Assembly (NCBI GenBank): GCA_964520525.1
Contig: CAZFNR010000006.1
Location: forward strand, 1-64,000
Direction: 5' to 3'
Source of the DNA: JAJPXC01 sp964520525
GTDB taxonomy: Bacteria > Bacteroidota > Bacteroidia > Bacteroidales > Muribaculaceae
DNA length: 64,000 nucleotides
The stretch's first letter is position 1, and each line of letters opens with the position of its first letter. A program made the translations under genes and the position numbers. Below are positions 17,328 through 25,270 of the stretch, piece after piece. Below the pieces are notes generated by a model. It ran no database searches, was not told where the DNA came from, and was given only the letters and a program-made list of their open reading frames with translations.

Positions 17328-18425
17328 TTATTTGATTACTGACCCGCGCAGTTTTTTCTCCGTCGTGAGCCAATTATCTTTTATTTCTATATTTATGCCA
17401 TCGCTGAGTCCGGTAGTTACCGCTTTCTTTTCAAATATTTGGTTGGGGACACTGTCGGTAAGTACATAGACAAATGTGCTATCTTTCGCAAATTCGATAA
17501 CGCTCTCAGGTATTGAGGTGACGGCTTCCGCCTTCTGCAAAGAGACCTTGGCATTTGCGCTATAGCCTGCGCGAAGTTTCATCGACAGGTCCGGAGTCAC
17601 TGCGGCTTTAATTTCAAATGTGTTGGTCCCATTGTCCTCGGTCGCTTGAGGCGCTATTTTTTCAATGACAGCTTCAAGCGCTCCATTCTCAATAGCGCCG
17701 ACAGTTATCTTCATTGGCATGCCTTCTTCAAGCAATCCCACTTCAGTTTCATCGATTTTACCCTTGAATATCAAGTCGTTCATATCGGCTATTTTGGCGA
17801 TAGTAGTTCCATCGTTCATGGTGTTGGCTTGAATCACCGAGCTACCCACTTTGACAGGCACTTCAAGCACGAGGCCCGTTATTGTCGCTCTCACAAGCGT
17901 GTTGCTCGACTGGGCGTTGGTGCTCGACACTCCGTCGCGGACTATCGACAATGCGTCAATCGCCGATGCGAGTTCTTCTTCCGCTTTTTGATAAGAAGCT
18001 TCGTCGAGTTCATATTGCTCTCTGCTTTCATACTTCTTTTCATAAAGCGATTTAGTGCGCTCGAAAACAGCTTTCTTTTGAGCCAAGTCAACCCTGGCTA
18101 CCGACACGCGGTTCTCTGCTGCCGATAGTTGCGACTCATCAGGAATTACTTTGATTTTTGCTATAACATCTCCCTCTTTGACATGGTCACCTGCTTCTAC
18201 GTTGATTTCGGCAATAATGCCCGAAACTTGAGGTTTGATTTCGATTTCATCGCGAGGCTCGATGCTGCCGGTAAGCACGGTTGTTCGTTCAATATCGAGT
18301 GTCGCAGGTGACACAAGTTCATAAACTGTTTGTTTTGATTTGGACTTATTAAACAAATACACGAATGTGCCAACGAAAACACCCCCTATTAACGTCCAAA
18401 TTGCAATTCGAAAAAACTTTTTCAT
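17328..18425 (-). CDS. Periplasmic adaptor of the exporter (MacA/HlyD type)
   Basis: This 365-residue membrane-fusion protein has an N-terminal anchor (residues about 8-25), a lipoyl half-motif IKPQVSGIIAEINVEAGDHV, a long alpha-helical hairpin (about residues 100-160), a second lipoyl half and a C-terminal beta-barrel. It links the inner-membrane ABC permeases to the TolC partner. It is preceded by two permeases and an ATPase and followed by the TolC gene, the standard MacAB-TolC-like order. Confidence 0.92.
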   Translation of the reverse strand: MKKFFRIAIWTLIGGVFVGTFVYLFNKSKSKQTVYELVSPATLDIERTTVLTGSIEPRDEIEIKPQVSGIIAEINVEAGDHVKEGDVIAKIKVIPDESQLSAAENRVSVARVDLAQKKAVFERTKSLYEKKYESREQYELDEASYQKAEEELASAIDALSIVRDGVSSTNAQSSNTLVRATITGLVLEVPVKVGSSVIQANTMNDGTTIAKIADMNDLIFKGKIDETEVGLLEEGMPMKITVGAIENGALEAVIEKIAPQATEDNGTNTFEIKAAVTPDLSMKLRAGYSANAKVSLQKAEAVTSIPESVIEFAKDSTFVYVLTDSVPNQIFEKKAVTTGLSDGINIEIKDNWLTTEKKLRGSVIK

Positions 18426-18460
18426 CGTTTTATTCTGGTTTAATTGTTATTGTTCTTCTA

Positions 18461-19705
18461 TTATTTATCGTTCATTGCTTCGATTGGCTTGATTCTCATC
18501 GCTTTTAGCGAGGGAATAACTCCCGCTAATGTGCCGAGTGCCGAGAATGTCAAAAATATCGCTATCGCTTTCGAAAAGCTCAACTGAAACGATGTTGCAT
18601 CGCTATTCCCTACAAATATCATTTCAACTCCGGCAAGAACAATTACTGCGAAACAGATTCCTGCCATCCCCGCGATTGCGGTTAAGGCCACTCCTTCCGA
18701 CAATATTTGCGCTATAATGTCGCGAGGCTTTGCTCCGATGGCGCGGCGTATGCCGATTTCTTGAGTACGCTCTTTGACTATAACCCACATAATATTGCCG
18801 ATGCCGATTATCCCTGCGAGCAGGCTGCCCGCTCCGACAAATAGCGCCAATATCGATACTCCTATGAATAGGTTGTCGATTCCTGCAAACCGTTCCGAGA
18901 TGTCAAAGAATCCAAATGCTTGTTTATCGTCGATATGTATCGAATGGTTATTGCTCAGTATTCTCACTAAGCGCGGCTTGACCATTGTCGGAGTTACTCC
19001 GTTTTTGACGGTGAACATCAAACCACCCACTTTGTTGCCGAGGTTAAACGACTTTCGCATTGTCGACGATGGGATAACAACCGCTTCCTCTAATCTTCCG
19101 TTGATTTGCGCCTCATTTGACTGCCCCACAACGCCAACCACCTTATAGTATATGCCGTTTACTTCGACAAATTTGTCGATTGGGGATTCTTCCGGGAATA
19201 TGTTGTCGGCTACGGTTTTGCCTAAAACGCAGACTTTTCTCTCCGATGCGTCGTCGGTTGAGTTTATAAACCGACCATCATATATCATTGGAAGGTTTAT
19301 CTTAGGGTATTCGCTATCGACTCCTTGCAGATTGGCTGACGTCTGCCGCTTTCCGTTAACCACTAATGCATTCCTGTCGTCAAGCGTGGTTAATGCCGTT
19401 ATTTCGGGTATCGCTCTTCTGATTTGTGAAACGTCATCGGTGGTCATTTGCCATTGCCGACCTTTGTTATAACCTTTGTATGCGATTGATGTCGAACTGG
19501 GGTATAGAACACCTGTGTTAGCCGCAAAACCGTCGAAGTTCTTGCGCAACATATATTCAAGCCCTTGCGCTCCGCCAAGTAGCATCGATAGCATTGCTGT
19601 ACCCCAAAAGATACCGAAGGCGGTCAACAAAGTTCTCGTTTTATTGCGAGACAGTGTGGCTCCGATTTCACGCCAATTCTCAATGTCAAATACTGGATTC
19701 CTCAT
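18461..19705 (-). CDS. ABC exporter permease, MacB type (second)
   Basis: The 414-residue protein has the MacB-type plan: N-terminal helix (LLTAFGIFWGTAMLSMLLGG), a large periplasmic domain (about residues 60-280), and three C-terminal membrane helices. The signature ERTQEIGIRRAIGAKPRDI precedes the second helix, as in FtsX/MacB permeases. It is paralogous to the adjacent permease and has no ATPase domain, so it uses the ATPase encoded at 20941-21609. Seven bases separate the two permease genes. Confidence 0.92.
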   Translation of the reverse strand: MRNPVFDIENWREIGATLSRNKTRTLLTAFGIFWGTAMLSMLLGGAQGLEYMLRKNFDGFAANTGVLYPSSTSIAYKGYNKGRQWQMTTDDVSQIRRAIPEITALTTLDDRNALVVNGKRQTSANLQGVDSEYPKINLPMIYDGRFINSTDDASERKVCVLGKTVADNIFPEESPIDKFVEVNGIYYKVVGVVGQSNEAQINGRLEEAVVIPSSTMRKSFNLGNKVGGLMFTVKNGVTPTMVKPRLVRILSNNHSIHIDDKQAFGFFDISERFAGIDNLFIGVSILALFVGAGSLLAGIIGIGNIMWVIVKERTQEIGIRRAIGAKPRDIIAQILSEGVALTAIAGMAGICFAVIVLAGVEMIFVGNSDATSFQLSFSKAIAIFLTFSALGTLAGVIPSLKAMRIKPIEAMNDK

Positions 19706-19712
19706 ATATGCC

Positions 19713-20936
19713 CTACTCTGCGCTCAGAGCCTCCACTGGTTTGATTTTTAACGCCTTTAATGCCGGAAATATGCCGGCAAGTCCGCCGGCGATTATAAGC
19801 ACAATGGTTACTTCTATCGCTATCATAATGTCAACCGACGGGTCTTTTATCCACTCTTGTTGGCTGAACATAATTGAAAGTCCTTCGTCGACCAATATGC
19901 CGAGGAATATGCCGATATAACCGAATAATGCGGTTATAGCAATGCTTTCCACAATGATTTGTGTCAGTATGTTACGCGGTTTCGCACCGATGGCGCGGCG
20001 TATCCCAATTTCGTGTGTGCGCTCCTTCACCGACACAAACATAATATTGCTTACGCCGACTATGCCCGACAACATTGTGAATAGGCCTATTAGCCACACC
20101 GCCAAATTCATATATCCAAGTCCCGATGACGCTTTGAGGTGTTGGACCACTCGGTTCCACACCCACACTGCCGATTTGTCGTCACTGGCAAACTCGTGAG
20201 TTTGTGCCAACGTCGTGCGCACCGAGTTCTCTACGTCAATTCCCTCTTTTTCGGTCTTAATATCTTTTAATGATACAGTTAATTGATTTATGTTGTCATT
20301 GTCCGAATCAAGCATCTTTGCCGTTGAGTACGGTATGTAAATATCGCTTCTCCATTCGCTATCATACACTCCGATTATAGTAAAAGTCAGCCCATTGCAT
20401 TTCACTAACTTTCCTATTGCAGCTTCCGCGTCTGAGAATAGTACTTCGGCATTGGTTTTATTGATTGACATCACCTTGCGCTGTTTTTTGATGTCGCTTT
20501 GATTTATGAAACGCCCGGCCAATATCTTAATGCCGTCAATGTTTTGCATTTCCGGATAGACACCCGAATACGACCCGCTTATATACTCTTTCGTCGTTGA
20601 TATATTCAATTGCTTGGCCGACCTCTTTACCGGCGTCGCAAATTCGATGCCTTCGGCTTCGGAATTGTCTATCGCGTCAATATCACTATACTTCAGTGAG
20701 ATTGTTCGCCCCTCCTTATATCCTTTGTGGGCTTTTTCGGTGCGTCCGCCCCACACGAGTAGATAGTTCGACGATTGCGACATTACGCTCGAGTCAAAGG
20801 CGTTCAATATCCCTTTCGACATTCCAAGCAACACGATTAGCATAAAAATGCCCCAAGCCACCGCAAGACCGGTTAGTGCCGTGCGCAGCTTGTTTTGTCG
20901 CAACGACTGCCCTATTTCTCTTATTAAATCCAACAT
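19713..20936 (-). CDS. ABC exporter permease, MacB type (first)
   Basis: The 407-residue permease has one N-terminal helix, a periplasmic domain and three C-terminal helices, with the conserved ERTHEIGIRRAIGAKPRNI motif. It is clearly related to the next permease but diverged in the periplasmic part. Together they probably form a heterodimeric transporter. It starts four bases after the ATPase stop. Confidence 0.92.
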   Translation of the reverse strand: MLDLIREIGQSLRQNKLRTALTGLAVAWGIFMLIVLLGMSKGILNAFDSSVMSQSSNYLLVWGGRTEKAHKGYKEGRTISLKYSDIDAIDNSEAEGIEFATPVKRSAKQLNISTTKEYISGSYSGVYPEMQNIDGIKILAGRFINQSDIKKQRKVMSINKTNAEVLFSDAEAAIGKLVKCNGLTFTIIGVYDSEWRSDIYIPYSTAKMLDSDNDNINQLTVSLKDIKTEKEGIDVENSVRTTLAQTHEFASDDKSAVWVWNRVVQHLKASSGLGYMNLAVWLIGLFTMLSGIVGVSNIMFVSVKERTHEIGIRRAIGAKPRNILTQIIVESIAITALFGYIGIFLGILVDEGLSIMFSQQEWIKDPSVDIMIAIEVTIVLIIAGGLAGIFPALKALKIKPVEALSAE

Positions 20937-20940
20937 CGTT

Positions 20941-21609
20941 CTACTCCGTGATTTTGCCGTCAGATATTCTGATTATTCTATTTGTCTGTTCGCCCACCCC
21001 GGGGTCATGGGTCACTATGACTATGGTCATCCCTTCGTCGTTAAGGCTTCTCATAATTTGCATCACATCTTTCGATGTTTTACTGTCAAGCGCGCCGGTC
21101 GGCTCGTCGGCGAGGATTAGCGACGGTTTCGTTATCATCGCTCGAGCTATCGCTACACGCTGTTTTTGCCCGCCCGACAATTCGCTCGGCAAGTGGTGTG
21201 CGCGGTCCGCCAGCCCCATCCGCTCCAATTGCTCCATTGCCAAAGCATTGCGCTTTCTCCGCGAAACGCCTTGATAAAACAACGGCAATGCGACATTTTC
21301 AAGGGCGTTTTTATAGTTTATCAAGTTGAATGACTGGAATACAAAACCTATCAAGCGATTACGCAACTCCGCCGCCTTGTTTTCACTCAGGTTCTTGATG
21401 ACCTGCCCGTCGAGTCGATACTCGCCGCTGTCATAATTATCGAGAATCCCCAAAATATTCAATAGCGTGGATTTTCCGGAACCCGACGCCCCCATAATCG
21501 AAACAAGTTCACCTCGCTCGATTTCAAGATTTATATCCTTCAAAACGTGAAGTGGAACTACTCCGGGATAAGTCTTGTTGACATCTTTTAGCTTGATGAT
21601 TTTAGACAT
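20941..21609 (-). CDS. ABC exporter ATPase, MacB/LolD type
   Basis: The 222-residue ATPase has Walker A GASGSGKSTL, Q-loop, signature LSGGQKQRVAIARA, Walker B LILADEPTGALDS and the H-switch VTHDPG. Its size and sequence fit the LolD/MacB subclass. The ATG at 21609 begins MSKIIKLKDVNKTYPG; sequence further upstream does not resemble the family. It heads the five-gene operon ATPase, permease, permease, adaptor, TolC, which probably exports a small molecule or peptide. The substrate is not evident. Confidence 0.94.
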   Translation of the reverse strand: MSKIIKLKDVNKTYPGVVPLHVLKDINLEIERGELVSIMGASGSGKSTLLNILGILDNYDSGEYRLDGQVIKNLSENKAAELRNRLIGFVFQSFNLINYKNALENVALPLFYQGVSRRKRNALAMEQLERMGLADRAHHLPSELSGGQKQRVAIARAMITKPSLILADEPTGALDSKTSKDVMQIMRSLNDEGMTIVIVTHDPGVGEQTNRIIRISDGKITE

Positions 21610-21654
21610 AATGTGATTAATCTTTGATATGTGAGCCAATAGTTGAAACTTGGA

Positions 21655-21662
21655 CAAAGATA
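21655..21662 (-). promoter_or_regulatory. -7 element of the ABC exporter operon
   Basis: Minus-strand TATCTTTG, 45 bases upstream of the ATPase ATG. The -33 region shows no clear TTG. Confidence 0.55.
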
Positions 21663-21798
21663 CGCATAAACATACCGCCATTGCATAAAGTTTATTTTCT
21701 ATTAGCTTTTTTTGTCGTTTTTATCCCTTAGACGCGTGCAAGCAAAATAAAGTTGCAGCAAAGGTCAAAATAATGCCGAAATTTATCGATACTAAAAT

Positions 21799-21829
21799 TT
21801 GGATTTCACAACAATCGTTGTTACCTTTG
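21799..21829 (+). promoter_or_regulatory. Promoter of the structured ncRNA
   Basis: TTG at 21799-21801 (in TTTGG), 20 bases, then TACCTTTG at 21822-21829. One of the best promoter matches in the window, with no protein-coding gene directly behind it. Confidence 0.78.
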
Positions 21830-21835
21830 TGTTAT

Positions 21836-22107
21836 CAAAGCATGAGAGCTTTGCTCAACGCTACTTGTAGAAGATTCGCCACATCAAAGTAGATTGGGAA
21901 ACTCATCAATTTTTCGTGAAATACCGAGACAAGCTTAGCCGGCTGATGGCGGGCCCCATCCCTCACCGAGGGAGGCATCAACGCCCAGGCGGATTACAAA
22001 GGCCGGCGAGCGCTCAAATCCTGTCTTTCGGAGTTTCATCGCATCCTTTGATGTGGTAGTTATATGAGACAGCCCCGGATTGCTCAAATCTGAGGCTGTC
22101 TTATTAT
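21836..22107 (+). ncRNA. Structured ncRNA candidate, possibly 6S-like
   Basis: A roughly 270-base unit is bounded by a strong promoter and a strong terminator and contains no plausible ORF. Visible pairing: a 5' hairpin CAAAGC/GCTTTG; an 11-bp long-range stem 21879-21889 with 22046-22056; then GAAACTC (21898-21904) with GAGTTTC (22031-22037), separated by an 8x8 internal loop; then GCCGGC 21938-21943 with 22002-22007; and an apical hairpin TCCCTC/GAGGGA (21959-21964, 21968-21973). The closed long rod recalls 6S RNA or the Bacteroidales-1 type motif described from promoter/terminator-bounded units, but I cannot confirm the family. It lacks tmRNA, SRP RNA and RNase P signatures. Confidence 0.6.
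22067..22107 (+). terminator. Terminator of the ncRNA
   Basis: Stem AGACAGCC (22067-22074) with GGCTGTCT (22094-22101), an inner GATT/AATC pair, then TATTATT. Confidence 0.85.
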
Positions 22108-22168
22108 TAAAAAATCCTATAATTACAATTAATCCATCCCCAAAGCACACTGATAACGACTTTTTCAC

Positions 22169-22176
22169 TACCTTTG
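22169..22176 (+). promoter_or_regulatory. -7 element of the amylase gene
   Basis: TACCTTTG lies 63 bases upstream of the amylase ATG, after the ncRNA terminator. No clear TTG at -33. Confidence 0.5.
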
Positions 22177-22239
22177 CTAAACTTATAGTAATTAACCAAT
22201 TTATCAAAAACAACAATCTTTTAATACCACATTTTGCAC

Positions 22240-25137
22240 ATGAAAAAATTTCTATCATTATTGGCTGCGTTCTTCATGCTGTCATCTGTTGGTGCAATGG
22301 CTCAGATTTTCACTTCGAGCCCGGCCATCCTTCAGGAAAGCTCCAAGAATGTCGTTATCACATTCCACGCTGACAAGGCTGGAGTTGCGGCTTTGAGCAA
22401 CAAAGACGTTCTCTATGCCCACATCGGCGTCTACACGACAAAATCGCCAAACACATGGGCACATGTTAAATATGACTGGAACGTCGACAAAGACGACAAC
22501 AAATTCGTCAAGAAATCAGCGACCTCCTATGAACTGACTATTGGTGACCTGCGCACATATTTCGGAGTAACCGATCCCACCGAGAAAATCACCAAAGTCT
22601 GCGTCATCGCCCGCACACCAAAAGGTGCAAACCCTGCCGGACAGACATCCGACCAATTCCTCGATGTATATGAAGAGGGCTATCAGATGCAGTTCACCAA
22701 TAATGCGACAAGCACCGTTTTCACCTATGAACTGACTATTGGTGACCTGCGCACATATTTCGGAGTAACCGATCCCACCGAGAAAATCACCAAAGTCTGC
22801 GTCATCGCCCGCACACCAAAAGGTGCAAACCCTGCCGGACAGACATCCGACCAATTCCTCGATGTATATGAAGAGGGCTATCAGATGCAGTTCACCAATA
22901 ATGCGACAAGCACCGTTTTCACCAAGGCGACAACAATAAACTTCAATATTGACGTGACCGAGACTTCCGACATCACACTCAAAGTCAACGGAGAGCTCAA
23001 GGGTTCGGCCAACGGCACCAACCTCAACAAAGACTTGTCGTTCACGGCGAAAGGGTCTTATACCGTCGAGGCGACAGCCACGGCCGGCAGCAAGACAAAG
23101 TCACAAAGCGTCAGCATCGTCTACATCTCCAACTCTCCGCAAGCCAATTACCCCGGTGGGACTCCCAAAATGGGACCTGTTGACAACAACGACGGGTCGG
23201 TGACATTCTGCATCGCAGCCCCCGGCAAAAACACCGTCATGATTGTAGGTTCATGGGATGATTACGCCACACTCGACAAAAACGTAATGTCCTATCAGGA
23301 TTACAACGGTTTCCGCTATTTCTGGACAACGGTAAAAGGTCTTGACCCCGACAAAGCCTATAACTATTACTTCAATGTTGACGGCAAATATAATGTCGGC
23401 GACCCCTACGGCAAATTGACACTTGACTGCTATAACGACAAATGGCTCCCCAACGGCGTGTTCGACGACCGTCCCGTATACCCCTATAGCCGCTTTGACG
23501 ACCGAATCCTAAGCGTTTATCAGAAAAATTTCTACCCCTACAAATGGCAATGCAAGGACTTCGAGATTCCTAATCACGGCCAATTGGTGATTTACGAGCT
23601 GCTTCTCCGCGACTTCACCGGCACCGAAGGAGCCAAGGAAGGCAACGGAACAATCGCCAAAGCCATCGAAAAGATTCCATATCTACATCAACTCGGTGTC
23701 AACGCCGTTGAGTTGATGCCGGTTATGGAGTTTAACGGTAACAACTCTTGGGGCTACAACACCAACTTCTATTTCTCTCTTGACAAAGCATACGGCTCAC
23801 CCCTCGAACTGAAAAAATTTGTTGACGAGTGCCACAAACGCGGAATCGCAGTGATTCTCGACATCGTATTGAACCACTCCGACGGACTCCACCCCTGGTA
23901 CCAGATGTACGACCCCGCCGCCAATCCTTTCTACAACGCTACTGCACCCCACGATTGGAGCGTGCTTAACGACTGGAAGCAAGAGAATGCGCTCGTTCAG
24001 CAGCAGTGGGAAGATGCAATCAAGTTCTGGATGACCGAATACAATGTCGACGGATACCGCTTCGACCTCGTCAAGGGTCTTGGCACATCCTACGGCTCGA
24101 CCGATGGGTATAACGCTTCTCGTATCCCCGTGATGCAACGTCTCCACAACCACATTAAATCGGTTAAGCCCAACGGCATACACATCAACGAGTTCCTCGG
24201 CCCTGAACAGGAAGAAATCGAATACGGCAACGATGGCCAGCTCAATTGGAACAACCAAAACGGCACGGCGTCAAACTATGCCAAAGGCCAATCAGCTGCT
24301 ACCAACGTGTTCAACGCTATGGGCGGCCGTCCGTGGGGTTCAGTTGTCAGCTATATGGAAAGCCACGACGAGCAACGAATAGCTTATAACGCTCTCGTTT
24401 CAGGCACTCCTGCCATAAAGAACAGCACCACTACCCGCACTCAACGTCTTGGTTCGCTCGCCGCTATGATGCTGTTCACCCCCGGGCCTCAGATGGTATG
24501 GCAATTTGGTGAACTCGGCGCCGACGAAAACACAAAGAACGGCAACGACAACAACACCGACCCCAAAACTGTTATCTGGAGCCGTCTTAACGATAGCGAC
24601 TACAAGGGCCTTCATGACACATACAGCGACCTTATGTGGCTTCGCCGTTCAAACCCCGAGCTTTTCTCTCAGAATGCTCAACTCACTATGACCTTTACCG
24701 GCTCTGTCCAGCGTTCGGGCAAACTCGTATCAGGCAACAAAGAGGCCGTCATCCTCATCAACCCGGGAACAAACGCGCGTGAGATTTCCTTCTCGTCAAG
24801 CAACATCACCCCGACAGCCTACACCCTCATTTCAAAGTCACACGGAACGGATGACCCGGCACTCACTCAGTCGGGCACCCAGCTTAAAGCCAAAATCGCC
24901 CCCCACTGCTACGCTGTATTCGCATCAAAGGCTGTCAGCGGCGTCGAAGATATTGTCGACGACAAAACCAACGCCGCCACTGTTGCCGGCGGTTATGGCG
25001 AAATAATCATAAATGGAGAATACGACAACGTCGAAGTCTACGGAGTTTCTGGTCAGCAATACAATTCACTGACAGTTCCGGCCGGACTCTACATCGTCAA
25101 GGTTGACGGTAACGTATCCAAAGTCGTTGTGAAATAA
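22240..25137 (+). CDS. Secreted GH13 alpha-amylase-type glycoside hydrolase
   Basis: The 965-residue protein has a signal peptide (MKKFLSLLAAFFMLSSVGAMA), an N-terminal beta domain, an Ig-like segment (about residues 230-300), an E-set/CBM48-like domain (MIVGSWDDY) and a GH13 barrel. Catalytic residues are visible: nucleophile Asp609 in YRFDLVKG, acid/base Glu651 in HINEFLGP, and Asp710 in ESHDEQR. The substrate is probably starch or another alpha-glucan. The C-terminus ends in a sorting-like tail (GLYIVKVDGNVSKVVVK). Residues 97-162 and 163-228 are an exact 66-residue tandem duplication. The ATG at 22240 opens the signal peptide. No susC/susD pair is adjacent. Confidence 0.92.
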   Translation: MKKFLSLLAAFFMLSSVGAMAQIFTSSPAILQESSKNVVITFHADKAGVAALSNKDVLYAHIGVYTTKSPNTWAHVKYDWNVDKDDNKFVKKSATSYELTIGDLRTYFGVTDPTEKITKVCVIARTPKGANPAGQTSDQFLDVYEEGYQMQFTNNATSTVFTYELTIGDLRTYFGVTDPTEKITKVCVIARTPKGANPAGQTSDQFLDVYEEGYQMQFTNNATSTVFTKATTINFNIDVTETSDITLKVNGELKGSANGTNLNKDLSFTAKGSYTVEATATAGSKTKSQSVSIVYISNSPQANYPGGTPKMGPVDNNDGSVTFCIAAPGKNTVMIVGSWDDYATLDKNVMSYQDYNGFRYFWTTVKGLDPDKAYNYYFNVDGKYNVGDPYGKLTLDCYNDKWLPNGVFDDRPVYPYSRFDDRILSVYQKNFYPYKWQCKDFEIPNHGQLVIYELLLRDFTGTEGAKEGNGTIAKAIEKIPYLHQLGVNAVELMPVMEFNGNNSWGYNTNFYFSLDKAYGSPLELKKFVDECHKRGIAVILDIVLNHSDGLHPWYQMYDPAANPFYNATAPHDWSVLNDWKQENALVQQQWEDAIKFWMTEYNVDGYRFDLVKGLGTSYGSTDGYNASRIPVMQRLHNHIKSVKPNGIHINEFLGPEQEEIEYGNDGQLNWNNQNGTASNYAKGQSAATNVFNAMGGRPWGSVVSYMESHDEQRIAYNALVSGTPAIKNSTTTRTQRLGSLAAMMLFTPGPQMVWQFGELGADENTKNGNDNNTDPKTVIWSRLNDSDYKGLHDTYSDLMWLRRSNPELFSQNAQLTMTFTGSVQRSGKLVSGNKEAVILINPGTNAREISFSSSNITPTAYTLISKSHGTDDPALTQSGTQLKAKIAPHCYAVFASKAVSGVEDIVDDKTNAATVAGGYGEIIINGEYDNVEVYGVSGQQYNSLTVPAGLYIVKVDGNVSKVVVK
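22528..22923 (+). repeat. Exact 198-bp tandem duplication inside the amylase gene
   Basis: Bases 22528-22725 and 22726-22923 read identically by eye and keep the frame. The two bases before each copy (cc) also match. The zero divergence points to a very recent event or an assembly artefact. Confidence 0.9.
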
Positions 25138-25168
25138 AATTACGGTTGTAAAGTTAATTTGTATGTCC

Positions 25169-25202
25169 AAAGGCGGTGTCCGCAAGGATGCCGCCTTTTT
25201 TT
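25169..25202 (+). terminator. Terminator after the amylase gene
   Basis: AAAGGCGG (25169-25176) pairs with CCGCCTTT (25191-25198), followed by a T-tract to 25202. Confidence 0.9.
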
Positions 25203-25220
25203 ATTCTCCGATAAAATTAG

Positions 25221-25228
25221 TAATTTTG
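25221..25228 (+). promoter_or_regulatory. -7 element of lepA
   Basis: TAATTTTG between the amylase terminator and the lepA GTG at 25271. No clear -33. Confidence 0.45.
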
Positions 25229-25270
25229 TGAGCTGAACCATTAGAAATAAGTTTTTACAACAACTGGCAA

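Noticed and set aside
21935..22258. A minus-strand 107-codon ORF over the ncRNA region
   Set aside because: It crosses the terminator and the ncRNA stems, has no family motif and no promoter.
22516..22854. A minus-strand ORF containing an internal repeat
   Set aside because: It is only the antisense copy of the amylase duplication.
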